In this document: piece by piece, positions 11,276-23,125 of the stretch
Layout: each line of letters opens with the position of its first letter
Numbering within the stretch: the first letter of the stretch is position 1
The notes under the pieces: model-generated
Seen by the model: only the letters and a program-made list of their open reading frames with translations
The model's database searches: none
What the model was told of the DNA's origin: nothing
Source of the DNA: Andrena cerasifolii
Lineage: Eukaryota; Arthropoda; Insecta; Hymenoptera; Andrenidae
NCBI RefSeq assembly: GCF_050908995.1
Contig: NC_135123.1
Coordinates: 992,001-1,056,000, forward strand
Reading direction: 5' to 3'
DNA: 64,000 nucleotides
Made by a program: the position numbers and the translations under genes

Positions 11276-11640
11276 AACAGCCCTCGAGGTGAAAACACCA
11301 CATCTAAAAAATGGTGTGTCTATATTATCTTAAATATCTGCGAAACCGTAAAAGATTTTGCAAAAAAATGTAATTCATAGTTGTATGGTGTTTAATATTC
11401 TACACCTACAACATGGTGATGCATTTCGCTAGAAATTAATTTTTTCAAAATTTATCCCTACCATCGTTTTTTTGGAAAATTCTTTATTACCGTATTGAAG
11501 CATATCAAAAACCATAAGACTTTGAATTAAACTTTTTTTCAATATGTTTCACGGGTTCGCAGAGATATTTGCTATAATAACATTAAAAACTCATAATTTC
11601 TTTAAGGGGGTGTTTTCAATCCTAGGATCGTTTTATTGGT
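11276..11640. repeat. Inverted-repeat element (MITE-like) in desaturase intron 1
   Basis: GGTGAAAACACC (about 11289) with GGTGTTTTCA (about 11609) and AAATATCTGCGAAACCG (about 11331) with CGGGTTCGCAGAGATATTT (about 11552) form imperfect terminal and subterminal inverted repeats. There is no ORF. Confidence 0.5.
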
Positions 11641-11752
11641 AAAACAAAAAATGGTCAAGTTAGTTATATCACTTGAACTACTTTTCTGCAAAGTTTTAAA
11701 TTTCTATGAATAAAATTCTGAATACGTTCCATCGATCAATATACATCAATTT

Positions 11753-11811
11753 TAGGGGTGTGCGGTTTCCCGAGAGTCGAGATTATGGGCTCGGGACGGG
11801 TGGGAAAAATT
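11753..11811. repeat. Left arm of a 4.9-kb-spaced inverted repeat
   Basis: TAGGGGTGTGCGG followed by CTCGGGACGGGT and GGAAAAAT matches in reverse complement the segment at 16632-16685. Together the arms bracket the MITEs and PIF/Harbinger copy of intron 1. Confidence 0.65.
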
Positions 11812-11937
11812 ATGATACTGTCGGATCGACTTCGTTCTTTTTTTAAATAGTAGATCTTGATGAAAGGAATACAAAAGTCTTATGCGTTATTGTCATAGTA
11901 TCAATCAAATTTAATTAGATAATTCTTCTTTTTTGGC

Positions 11938-12167
11938 ATAATATCGTCCCTTAATTACGCTTGGGGAGAAGTGATATGCAACTGCCGCACTAGCGTTGAT
12001 GCAAGCATCCCACACCTGAACCGAACGTCGAGCAGGTAGCACGTGCTGTCACGCAGCGCGGAACTCTCCTGCTCGACCCAACAAAGTGCCAAAATTTGCT
12101 CAGTTCAACATAACTGGCTTAAGAAAACGAATCATGTGGGGACTTCTCCCGCAATCAAGATATTATA
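11938..12167. repeat. Short MITE-like inverted repeat
   Basis: ATAATATCGTCCCTTAATTA with GGGGAGAAGT (11938-11971) pairs imperfectly with ACTTCTCCCGCAATCAAGAT plus ATTAT (12142-12167). The roughly 170-bp GC-rich interior has no ORF. Confidence 0.5.
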
Positions 12168-12472
12168 GTATCAGCAGCTTTTTAAATAGCCCTGCGCAAG
12201 AATAGTGATGACTCCTCCTCTACATATATCACTTTTTTCGGGATACATGTGTATTTGAATACATTGTTGATAAAAATAGGTTTACATTTCCCGATTTTTA
12301 CAGATAGCAAAACTTGTGTTTCATCTGTTGATCTCCATGTTTCGCCGAAAAAGTTCGTTAATTTTGATTGTCTTGCATCTAATCAATAAGAAACATATGG
12401 GAAATTTATTAACATAGTGTGATACATCCCAAATTTTTAATATGGTATTTATTTAAGTCTGTGTATGGACAT

Positions 12473-13071
12473 TAGGCTGCACCGAAAACGGGCAAAAATA
12501 ACTTTTTTTTTTAAAATCTGACTTAAAATAGTGAAAAAAAGTTGCAAGGTGCGTCAAAAAGATCGCTGATTTTTTTTATAATATTAAAACTATATTTAGC
12601 CGCGCCCCGGGGGTTCAAAGGGGTGCCTTGTAAGGGTATAAGTAGCGACATTGTCCGCTATATAATATACATTCCATTTTGCTAGCGGAGCGCTGTGAAA
12701 CATTGGGATAATTTCACAAAAAAAACTTTTGGTTACTTACTAGCTTGGTAGAAACCGATTGCGCTCTATTATCTACAAAAACTATTAATTTGAAAAACGA
12801 CCCCTCCCCCCCCCCCGGGGCGCGGCTATATATAGTTTTACATTTATCAAAAAACCTGCGAGCTTCTTGACACATCTCAAGCCGTTTTTTCACTATTTCA
12901 TGTCAGATTTAAAAAAAAATATATTTTTGCACGTTCTCGACCCCGCCTATAAGGGGCTGGCTAATCTTGCTTTTTTTTAATGAAAAAATCTAACTACTTT
13001 TTGTGCAGAGCTACAGCTTTTTTTTACTATGACGAGGAATGAATCCAAAACTGTTTTTTCGGCCCAGCCTA
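12473..13071. mobile_element. hAT-like MITE with perfect 8-bp target duplication
   Basis: A 599-bp element with ends TAGGCTG...CAGCCTA. It is flanked on both sides by ATGGACAT (12465-12472 and 13072-13079), a perfect 8-bp duplication as hAT elements make. Inside, arms of about 140 bp (12473-12612 and 12823-12960) are inverted repeats that include AGCCGCGCCCCGGGG and its complement. There is no coding sequence. Confidence 0.85.
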
Positions 13072-13369
13072 ATGGACATGTTGAATATTTACAGACTATA
13101 GGCGTGGAACACGGGTATTCGGTATTTAAAAATTGATCCCGCTGGAAAGGCTACGCGCGTAAAGCCGCGTATTCACCCGAGCATTCGCCCCGAATGTGCA
13201 TTCGGCGCGCACCGATTTTTTGCTCGTCCGTTGTTCGGCGCGTGTTCGGGGCGCGTCGCGCGTTCGGCACGTGGCGCGGGTTCAGTGTTCGGCGCGTGTT
13301 CGGAGATCGTGCAGTGTTCGTTCACAACAGTCCCCATAAGCATAGATCCGAAGAACGAAAAGAAAAATC

Positions 13370-15295
13370 ATGGATGAAAATATTGCAATAGCTAGTGCTA
13401 GTTGCATCGTGTTATATACATTGCTTAAAAAGAAAAAAGATAAAAAGAAGAAACGTTGGTGGACGAAGAAAATATATACTAGCAGGTGCAACGAAATATT
13501 TCTACAGGATTTAAATGCTGAAGTAGGAAATAACCAGTTTCAAAACTTCACGAGGATGTCATCAGAAGATTTTTTTATTATATTAAATTATATTCGTGAA
13601 AAGGTTGCACAGCAAGATACTGCCTACAGAAAAGCGATTACGCCCGAAGAAAGATTGGCGATTACTTTAAGATTTCTTGCAACCGGAGATTCGTATAGTA
13701 GTTTACAATATCTGTTTAAAATTTAAAAACAAGTTATTTCCAAAATCGTACCAGAGTTGTGTCAAGCAATAATTGAGAGTCTGATTCATTATGTGAAGGT
13801 AAGTCATTTATTATGTGGTAGTGTGAAATAATATAATTTTAGTTATCGGGGAAGTGGCAGAAATATGAGTTGAGCGTGGAATCGGAACTATTGGAAAATG
13901 GAGATGGATGTGGTGATTCGGAAGGTGGATAGGTGTCGTACGTGTTGGATGAATGGGATGAAGTATTTGGATCGGGCCTATTACAAACGGGAGTAAGTTC
14001 GGTGTAGGTAGTAACAGGCGGTGTAGGTAAAGAAACAGGATTATATGGATAGAATGTGGGTGAAGAAGCTTGTGGAGTATTATTGGACTGTTGATTGTAT
14101 GAAGGCGGTATTAAAGAGGACATTTCTAGTTCGTATAAAATATTATTAAGTCTATGTTAGGCCATTATGCAGTGCCGGTCGTCAAATTTGTTTAATTTTG
14201 CCGCAACATACTTCCCAAATGTTGCGCATTCGTCATTCTCTGAATTACGGATATTGACGGCAGTTTTTAGATATTTGAATGCTTCGTCCATTCGGAGGTC
14301 TTCTTTCCGCTTGCCGGTCTGTTTGGGTGATTTAAACTGTTTGGCCCGTGGTGTGGTATCGTGTTGGGGAGCGGCGTCGTCGACAGGGTCGACAATGATG
14401 GGAGCATCTATCGTTTTATCTACATCAGCAGTCTAAATAAAATGAAACAATAAAATTAAATTAATAATGAAATTTTCAGATTCCATCCACTGCAGAAGAA
14501 TGGAAGAAAATATCAGATGAATTTGAGGAAATTTGGATTTTTCTGCATTGCGTTGGCGGTATTGACGGAAAACACGTAGTAATGCAAGCGCCAATAAAAA
14601 GTGGAAGTGACTTTTACAATTATAAGTCCCAATGTAGCATCGTTTTATTGGGCTTAGTGGATGCTAACTATAAATTCTTATTCGTTGACGTGGGCTGCCA
14701 AGGCAGAATATCGGATGGGGGAGTATTTAAAAATTGTCATCTATACAAACAGATCGAGGAGCAAAAGCTCAATCTTCCAGCGCCATCTGCTATAGATGGA
14801 TTAACAGCCGAGATGCCTTTCTTTGTTTTAGGAGATTCTGCTTTGTCTATAGGTCCTAATATGATGAAGCCATACCCTGGGATTAATCCAAAAGGATCTA
14901 TTAAATGAATATTTAATTATCGACTTAGCAGAGCCCGTAAAGTAGTCGAAAATGACTTTGGGGTTCTATCGAGCGTATTTCGGGTATTGCGAAAACCGTT
15001 GCTGTTGCAACCCGAAAAGGCTCAAGTTGTTGTCATGGCTACGATTTGCCTTCATAACTTTTTACGAAATAGTAGGACTTCAAGAAAGTATTACACTCCT
15101 TCAACTTGTTTAGATATGGAAGAAAATGGAGAAATTCGGCCCGGAGACTGGAGACAAGAAAACGAACAAGGTTCCCTTTTGCCTTTCAGGTCGGTCGTAC
15201 GTCGAAGTAGTGTAACCTCCGAGAAAATGCGAGACGATTTGGCAAAATATTTTTCTACATCGGGAGCTGTTCATTGGCAAGATAAATATACTTAA
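13370..15295 (+). pseudogene. PIF/Harbinger transposase (HARBI1-like nuclease), two stop codons
   Basis: DDE nuclease of a PIF/Harbinger element. Exon 1 starts at ATG 13370 and shows a Lys-rich start, WWTKKIYTSR, the helix-turn-helix region and TPEERLAITLRFLATGDSY. An in-frame TAA (13724-13726) then interrupts it, and the frame resumes up to a GTAAGT donor at 13799. Exon 2 begins after TTTTCAG near 14480 and carries the catalytic residues: first Asp in GGIDGKHV, second Asp in FVLGDSAL, Glu in KVVENDFGV. A second in-frame TGA lies at 14906-14908. Otherwise the frame is kept to the stop at 15295. Only two nonsense changes mean recent decay. It lies in intron 1 of the desaturase. Confidence 0.9.
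13839..14433 (-). pseudogene. PIF/Harbinger accessory protein, BESS-motif exon (antisense)
   Basis: PIF/Harbinger elements usually carry a second DNA-binding protein with a Myb/SANT or MADF-BESS fold, needed for transposition. On the minus strand, an acceptor at about 14434 opens a frame with an acidic and Lys/Arg segment. A BESS-like motif (FGKYVAAKLNKFDDRHC) follows, then one in-frame stop near 14160 and a Pro/Ser/Thr-rich tail ending at 13839. The piece sits inside the intron of the transposase gene, on the opposite strand. No MADF first exon was recognised. Confidence 0.6.
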
Positions 15296-16631
15296 TGTAA
15301 TACGAAATGCAATGTTTAATGTAGCTACTTAATATGTAATAAAGTAATAGCAATATATGTATAACAGAATTAATTATAAAAACGCAACATATTGCAATAA
15401 AAAATTTTACATCCTAATTTGTGTAATTCATTTTTAAGTAAAATTTTCTTCCAGTACATTCTTATGGGCACACTTCGATCTTTGGTTGCATATGAAATAT
15501 CAGAAAGTAATTAGAGAAGCAACTTATGCTTATAGTATTTCTGAGTTCCGTATTGTCCCCCAAAAATTGCATTGCTTTGAATGCGAACCATTTCGAGTGG
15601 TAGACATCGTCGCATCCTGAAATAATATACATTGGAATATCTTGTTCTTTTCACTTTCGTGTAGGGGAGAGTAGGGGGACTACGAACACTTAAGGGAAAA
15701 GTTAAATTGAAACAAAAGTATTGACTCTAATCAAATTTACTTTATAGATAATTGGACTTTGGTTAATTATCTACAAAGGCAACACAAAGAATTATAGATA
15801 CTTTAATAAACGAATCATTTTTTTAAAGAAAAACAAAACTCTTTCTGTCCGCGATTACTCGTAGCTGGCAGGGTAAATACAAACGGTTGCTTAAAGTTCT
15901 CATGATCTTTACTGAACACTGTTTTTCTTCCACGCTGTGGCTCTAACACAATCTTTCTTCTTGTTCGATCAAATTTTCGTTCCTCGTGAAATTGAATATT
16001 TATTTGCTGCCAGACCGATTGAAAGTCTTTTATCTTTAACCTATTTCACGGGTATCTCAAGATCTTTCAACGAATGTGTACGTATATTCTTTCTAATATA
16101 ATTCCGGGGTACGGGATACATAAAAAGTTTCGAAATGTTAAGAGAAAAGGGTAGATGCCATCGTCCGTAATAGCCCCAAACACGCTGTTCGTAATTACCG
16201 CAAATGGACAGAAATTCCATTTCTGTTATTGTAAATCATTAATACTAAGACAATTAACATTTTTTCGGTTTTGCAGCGCCAAGTATTTTGAATAAATTTA
16301 TTTATTGGTATTGAAATATTTATTTGTTTAAAATAAAAATAAATCTGCTTAATATTATTTAATACATTTTTGTTTGTGTAAGTAGCCATTGTAATAATTG
16401 GCGCAATTTTGGTATATCATTAGTTTTCTAAAGCTAAATATAGCACATTAATAAATTTACGACAGCTTTTTTCTGTTCGTCTGCGCGCACGCGTATACTT
16501 GGCGCATTTTTTGTACCTTTTTTTAAAAAAGATAATTTTGTGGAGATACATATTAACAGTTGAATATTAACGGCCTCTTCGTGCCCGTCCCCACCTCCTC
16601 CTAATGGCTGGATCTCGAGCCGATCCGGCCC
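15296..16631. other. Rest of desaturase intron 1, no supported gene
   Basis: AT-rich. A short minus-strand reading near 15814-16046 contains RGRKTVFSKDHE, reminiscent of a pogo-like transposase, but is too short to call. Confidence 0.4.
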
Positions 16632-16685
16632 GAATTTTTCCGACCCGTCCCGAGTCCGTAATCTCGGGTATCCACATACCCCTAA
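16632..16685. repeat. Right arm of the 4.9-kb-spaced inverted repeat
   Basis: Reverse complement of 11753-11811: ATTTTTCCGACCCGTCCCGA and ATACCCCTA at the end. It lies about 100 bp upstream of exon 2. Confidence 0.65.
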
Positions 16686-16789
16686 TAAATTCACTTTCAT
16701 AATTTATGACCATTATTCTATTATACTCCGAACACTATGTAATTTATTATCTTTATTTAATTATTAATAATTAATTGTATTTGTTTCAG

Positions 16790-17005
16790 GTATTACGCCG
16801 TATACTATGAATACGGTAAATTCGAGTTTCGCGATGCAGTGCCGTTCTTCCTTCCTATCTTGATGTCATTCTTCTCACCAAGCTTTCTGGTTGCCTTAAA
16901 ATTCTGGTTACTCATAATAATGACATGTAGCTTCGTATTCAGTATGATAGGTTTTAATGCAGCCCACCATCATCCTGACATTTTCCACGATGGCGATATA
17001 TACAG
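16790..17005 (+). CDS. Cyt-b5-r: Cytochrome b5-related desaturase, second visible exon
   Basis: An acceptor TTGTTTCAG (ends 16789) joins in phase with the AG left by the previous exon to complete an Arg codon. The exon then reads YYAVYYEYGKFEFRDAVPF, followed by two hydrophobic helices (PFFLPILMSF, LLIIMTCSFVFSMIGF) that fit the second pair of membrane segments. A histidine-rich FNAAHHHPDIFHDGD follows. It ends IYR at a phase-2 donor AG|GTTTGT (17006). No stop. The next intron (17006-23125) is 6.1 kb. Confidence 0.85.
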
Positions 17006-17780
17006 GTTTGTTCATAAAGTAGTACATATGTTTAACGAAAAATTTAGCTTTCGCATTTCCACTATTTAAATTACTTTATTAACACTATCATAATTTTATC
17101 ATCTGGGACCTGAGTTGTTTAAATAACACCATACAATTGTAAATATCTACATCTGCAGTCGATTTCATGACATTGAACCTTAAATGTATCTGCTCTGTTC
17201 GGATTCGTTCGTTCGCATAAAATAGGGACAACGATAAGTAGCTACCTACGTCTTTACTTCACGCTTACAAGGGGACCTTACAGCCGACCCCTTCCCCTCA
17301 GATTTTGATCATATTTTAAGAAATGAATCTAGAGATTATATGATGATACTTTGCAGAATATTAACTTGATTTGTACCCCTAAAACGTCTTAACTTTACAA
17401 GTATATCATCGAGGTGTGGTAGATGAGTGCGCAGTTGTATAGTTGTGTAGTTCATAAGTGGGAGGTCTCCGCTCAAGACATATATATATTTTTTCAACTT
17501 TCATTTCGAATAATTTTAATTATTTTACTTCTATTTTGCAAACATTAAAGTTATTTTCAAGTGTTATTTATAAATATATCATTAATACATTAATCTGTTA
17601 GTGTCAAACCGTGAAAATCGGTAGGATGGTCGGTTTTTCGACTTTTCGATGTCTTCTTGCATCAGGATATGTCATTTTCCGTGAAGTACTTGAATTTTGG
17701 GACACCCTGTATACAACGATCCAGTCGCAAGCGAGTTACATTTATCGGGAAATTACTGGACAGTGTGTTTGCGACATATA
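17006..17780. other. Start of desaturase intron 2, no gene
   Basis: AT-rich, with no ORF of interest. GGGACACCCTGTATAC near 17700 resembles the terminus of the foldback family at 26.8 and 36.4 kb, but no second arm was found nearby. Confidence 0.4.
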
Positions 17781-18012
17781 GACGGCTTAGTGTACAAATA
17801 TTATATGTCCACTTTTTGTGAAATTTGAGTTTTTATATCCAACAAATAGTTCTTGACTGTTTCTTTATGCTGTATAAACATCACATTTATATATACTTCA
17901 TAAATTTGACAAAAATAATATTTTTATTCATTGTAAGTCCCATTTGCATGTTTAAACCGGTTTTCCCGAAAATGCTAAAAGTGAACATAATATTTATGCA
18001 CTAAGCCATCGA
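17781..18012. mobile_element. Short TA-flanked MITE
   Basis: GGCTTAGTGTACAAATATTA with CCACTTTT (from about 17784) is the imperfect reverse complement of AAAAGTGAACATAATATTTA with CACTAAGCC (ends about 18007). TA dinucleotides flank both ends, as for Tc1/mariner-type insertions. No coding capacity. Confidence 0.6.
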
Positions 18013-18240
18013 TATGTCCTCAATGCCCTCTTTCTCCCGCCGCGCGTCTTGGCCCCCGCGGCGACCAAGCTGCTTGAAGCGCCTCACCCCCGCACCACGT
18101 GAACGCCGCGTGGCGCATTAGGGCAACATGGTATCAATAGGTTTGCACACGCATACGCACACGCATACGCCCATATATATACAGGGTGCAAACGGTATAC
18201 GTATATATACATAGATAGATAAATATATATACATATGTAT

Positions 18241-21200
18241 ATACGGGTCATTCCACGGCAACCGGGTCACCTTCGAGTCCAAAATTTGGGGAAACGTAGA
18301 CGAACCTGTGAGGACTTAAATTGTTCGTCTGCACATGTACTTTCGGAAGGAAGTTGGCATTTCAAAAAAATTCAAGATGGCGGATCCAATATGGCGGCTA
18401 CAATCTGCGAAATTGAGAGATAGTTTAGTAATACTGTTGCGCCGCGGCGTTTCCGCGTTGGTCACCCCGACGCAAAGGGTAGAATAATTAGACGGGCGTA
18501 CACACGACTGAACTATATTGGATTACAACGGTACAATTCAGACGTCCGAACGCTACGGCGTTCGGTACCAGACCATCTTCTTGTCGGCCTCCAGATCGTC
18601 CTCTTGAAGGAGCCTGACCTTGTTCTATCTTCAGTTACGGGCACCAGCAGGTAATGCACGGGCCTGTACCCGGTGCTCGCAACACTGCTCCCCCCTCTGG
18701 AAGAGCGGGCGTTCCAACCGCGTTGACTCCTCTTCGAAATCTTCGTACCCCGGCCTGAAGAATTGGTTGTGCGAGCCCCGTGGCTTCTTCAGACTTCCGC
18801 CTCGGCATTCGCCTTCACGCTCAGGGGAAAACCACGGAAAAACCCTGAGCAAGGCGTGGGTACAGCGGGACTTTAACTTCTGGTCCCACGACGTCTCTGG
18901 AACTCTGTAGCTCCTTGTCCCGCGACGTCCCTGGAACTCCACTCTGGAACGTCTCACGACGACTTCAACGCTCCGACGCTGCGTCCCCCCTGCGGACTCG
19001 GCTCTGACGCTGCATCCTCCTTCGTGCAGTCTCCGGAACCCGCTGATCCGTGAACTGCTCCCGGGCGTCCAGACATCAGCGCTGCCTCGTTTGCAGGCAG
19101 CCTCCTCCAGAAGGACGTCCGACGACGTCTCCACTGCTTCGGCGACGTTCCCTCTTCCTTGTCGAAACCTTGGTCGCGGTCGACCCTCTCCTCCAGGGTC
19201 TCGTCCTCGACGTTCGACAGACTCTGGACACAGCACCTTCTATCCTGACGCCCTTCGTGTGGCCTAACTAACTGGAAACTTAGATCCTCTTTTATGCTCC
19301 GGAACTCCTTGCAAATGAAACAGGGACATTAACATTCTCTCTCGTACGAGAGAATCCGTTGGAGCCGAAAGTACCGGGAAGACGGAAAGGCGAGACCGAA
19401 CCGAGAACAGGGAATCACAGCTCATGAGCATGTTATCGACCCGTTCCCTGAACAATCTGCCCAGCACCCCAGCTCATATGTGTCTTCTTTCCCTTGGACT
19501 TCGTCTCCCTCTCTCAAGCCAGGGCCCTGAGATGGCCCGGGTTTTTATTAATAAAAATTCGAAAATGCCTCGAACGGCTTGAAAATGAAGTGCTTACTAA
19601 TTGACATGAGTCGCTGATTACAAATCTGAAGTGCAAATTGACGAATTCAATATGGCGGCTATACACCCAAGATCTTGTTCCAAGGGAATATAAGTTACCC
19701 GAAATGATTATGAAATAATTACTCGGGGTTTTTGAGGCCACTGATCACGTATTTGAAACCAGATTTTCAAAATTCAAAATGGATCCGACACCAACGCGGC
19801 GGCCGGGAATGTAAGGGCCTGTTGTGACCCAACCGATACCCAAGCGTATCGACACCCCGCGCATTCCGATTGCTACAAACGAACGCACCGAGAACCGTCA
19901 GCATATGGTGAAACACCCAAAAGCGGGCCAAAGACGGACACCCCGATGGTCCCCGCTTCACCCCGATTAGAATATAAGAACCATGTACGAGCAATGACAG
20001 CTCAGACTCTATACGAGACTCACGCGTGATTGTCACAGTGTCCGTGTAACCCAAATCGGGACAGAATAAACCTTGTTTAACCCTACGGTGAGTCCTAACT
20101 CTTTAACCGGCCAAGAATACTACCCGCGGTTTCCAACCGAGTATACCCGTCCCGGCACCTTCATCCGAGTATTCGGAGCCCGTGGGACGACAACAGCGAA
20201 GGACGACCAAGGAACACCGCCATTTTGAATTTTGGAAATCTGATAGCGGATTCGTAAAGAGAGAGCCAAAGAACCCCTACATGCTAATTTTCATGAAAAT
20301 TTTCAATTTGCTGCCAGATTTCCAAAATTCAAAATCGCGGATAGAACAGACGGACAAAAATTTGGAAAATTTTCAATTTTCATGTAAATTCGCATGTAGG
20401 GGTTCATTGAGTCTCTCTACGAATCCGCTGTCAGATATCCAAAATTCAAAGTGGCGAATGGAATATGGCGGACCAAAATTTTGAAAAATTTTCAAATTAT
20501 CTGACGCAACAGAACCTATAACCATTGTACGAGTACAAGATGCATAAAATATGAAGGATTATTTACAAACAAACGAAAAGAATAACAAGACTTATCTAAT
20601 TACGAATATCCGATCGGAATGTCAAACATTAAAATGGCACTTCCAATGTGATGGATCGGCAAAGGAAATTTTTAAAACTGAACAAGAAGTAACCATCTAC
20701 TTCACTTTATTTCCGCCTATTTGCTTTGTACTCTCCTAGCATACCACCCATTCAAGGGCCTGCTGTGGAAGGTGCCTGGGTCGAGATTCTCCCTGAGAAT
20801 CTCGCGGTGTTCCTTGGTCGTCCTTCGCTGTTGTCGTCCCACGGGCTCCGAAGACTCGGATGAAGGTGCCGGGACGGGTATACTCGGTTGGAAACCGCGG
20901 GTAGTATTCTTGGCCGGTTAAAGAGTCAGGACTCACCGTAGGGTTAAACAAGGTTTATTCTGTCCCGATTTGGGTTACACGGACACTGTGACAATCACGC
21001 GTGAGTCTCGTATAGAGTCTGAGCTGTCATTGCTCGTACATGGTTCTTATATTCTAATCGGGGTGAAGCGGGGACCATCGGGGTGTCCGTCTTTGGCCCG
21101 CTTTTGGGTGTTTCATCATATGCTGACGGTTCTCGGTGCGTTCGTTTGTGGCAATCGGAATGCGCGGGGTGTCGTTACGCTTGGGTATCGGTTGGGTCAC

Positions 21201-21645
21201 AGCAGGCCCTTACATTCCCGGCCGCCGCGTTGGTGTCGGATCCATTTTGAATTTTGAAAATCTGGTTTCAGATACGTGATCAGTGGCCTCAAAAACCCCG
21301 AGTAATTATTTCATAATCATTTCGGGTAACTTACATTCCCTTGGAACAAGATCTTGGGTGTATAGCCGCCATATTGAATTCGTCAATTTGCACTTCAGAT
21401 TTGTAATCAGCGACTCATGTCAATTAGTAAGCACTTCATTTTCAAGCCGTTCGAGGCATTTTCGGATTTTTATTAATAGTATTACTAAACTATCTCCCAA
21501 TTTCACAGATTGTAGCCGAATCTTTCAAAATGCCAACTTCCTTTCGAAAGTACATGTGCAGACGAACAATTTAAGCCCTCGCACGTTCGTCTATGTTTCC
21601 CCAATTTTTGGACTCGATGGTGATCCGGTTGACGTGGAATGACCC
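18241..21645. repeat. 3.4-kb nested palindrome in desaturase intron 2
   Basis: The outer arms 18246-18436 and 21479-21643 are inverted copies starting GGGTCATTCCACGGCAACCG and ending CCGGTTGACGTGGAATGACC C. The inner arms 19538-20218 and 20804-21475 are inverted copies of about 670-680 bp at roughly 95 percent or more by eye. Inside them is an LTR-like segment with TATAAG (about 19974) and AATAAA (about 20066) in the left arm. The centre (20219-20500) holds a weaker inverted pair with CCAAAATTCAAA and ATGGCGGA motifs. The left arm is split by a 1.1-kb insert (18437-19537) absent from the right arm. Confidence 0.85.
18437..19537 (-). mobile_element. 1.1-kb GC-rich insert, probable solo LTR in minus orientation
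   Basis: The insert interrupts the left arm of the palindrome; the right arm shows the empty site at about 21475. Read on the minus strand it ends ...CGCCGCGGCGCAACA, a typical Gypsy-type LTR end, and has a TATA-like CATAAAAG near 19290. Long ORFs on both strands (for example 18631-19236 minus) are GC-rich artefacts. No clear target duplication was found. Confidence 0.5.
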
Positions 21646-23125
21646 ATATATATCCCTTCATGAAGGGAATAAGGCGATTATGACCGAGTACGCCACGTTA
21701 TGAGACAACATGGAACGTAAGACCGGTTTTAACGAAGATGAGCATATTGTATCCCCTGGAACAGGCAGTTGTCGCATAAGACGATTATTCTATAAGTCCT
21801 CGGCACAACTCACAGGTTTCAAATGGAGGTTTAAAACAGGTTTTTCACTCATCTCGATAGATAATATCACTGTTTCGTCACAGGATTTAAGGATTAAAAT
21901 ACCTCAGTCGATTAAAGCATTGAGCCCGGGAGCACCGCAGCCAGTCTTAGATCTTCCATTCTTCGCTAGCAAACCCGAGTTTGAGATAGAGACTTTGTGT
22001 AATTAAGACTGCTTTAAGACATATAGAGTCTATTAAGCATATTAGAAAGGGGGGAAATGTTATTATTTATTTCTTATCTTACACCCCATGGATCGGTAGG
22101 CAGTCAAACTTTGAGTAAGTGGATCAAGTTCGTGGATCAAGTTCGGGCAAAAAATTCAGCTGTATTCGCTAATTTTGCGTCAGCAGTATTAATAGATTAA
22201 GCAGGTTCAAATATTGCCAAAGAGAGTAGTCCCTAATAAAAATAGGTTTTGTGGTGAGTTCAGACATGAAAGGCGTTTATATTCAAATATAAAAAAAAAT
22301 TGTCATAGTGTTTTGATGTATAATTTAACGATGAAACGAACTTACCTATATGTAAAGTTTGATCGTAAACAATTATACTCTTGCCTGAGATGATTATAGA
22401 TCCACCCAAGGAAGAAACCCTAAGAAATGTTATACTTTCATTTGCCCAGTAACCTGTAAAACAATTTGTTGTTATAAAGACATTAAAAGATGTAACGATT
22501 CGAGCCGCTGAAGTGCGCCAGACCCGAGATGGATGGAGGGTTCATATTTTTACGTTTTGAAACTCTGATATCGTGACTCTTACTAGGTAGAATAAATGCT
22601 ACTAACAAGGAAACATATCGAACCCGAATATTCTGATTGTAATGAAAGTTCCATTAAGTTTATTATATATAGTGTTTTCTGTTTATAAGCTCGCCTGGCA
22701 TTACTGTTTGTAGAGTCTATAGTAGTCTATACTCTATAAGCCCGGTTTCTATCCCCACCAATTCTAAGAATTCACGGAATTGACGAATTTGTCGCGTCGA
22801 GATCCTCGCCGCTTCTAGCTGACATTCGGTTTTTTTCCCACTAGCTCTCATTTTCTCTTAGTTTCGCATGTTTCACCTCAGAATCTTGGTTACCTCTGCC
22901 TGAAGGCCCATCGTCGTACTCAAATCGCGTGCTTGTAAACAGAAAATATAGTCCCTATAATTTAACTGTTTCATTGATCTAAATATACTGCGGAGCGTTT
23001 TGTTACACATGTGACACCTTCATTTAACAGAACTACTGATAGATCTTGTAAGGGTTTGCTGTAAGTAGTTGTAAATAAACATTTAAAATAAATTGATATA
23101 AAAGCAGATGAATAACATTTTTTAG
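21646..23125. other. End of desaturase intron 2, no supported gene
   Basis: A 98-residue ORF (21710-22006) is followed by a purine tract AGAAAGGGGGGAAATGTT (about 22043-22060) that looks like the polypurine tract before an LTR. No LTR or domain could be confirmed. The rest is AT-rich. Confidence 0.35.

Noticed and set aside
15814..16046. Minus-strand reading with RGRKTVFSKDHE
   Set aside because: Resembles a pogo-type transposase start but is short, with no supporting domain or inverted ends.
18631..19236. 201-residue minus-strand ORF
   Set aside because: GC-rich, no domain, and lies in a probable solo LTR with ORFs on both strands.
21710..22060. 98-residue ORF followed by a polypurine tract
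   Set aside because: Looks like the 3' end of a retroelement, but no LTR or domain could be confirmed.
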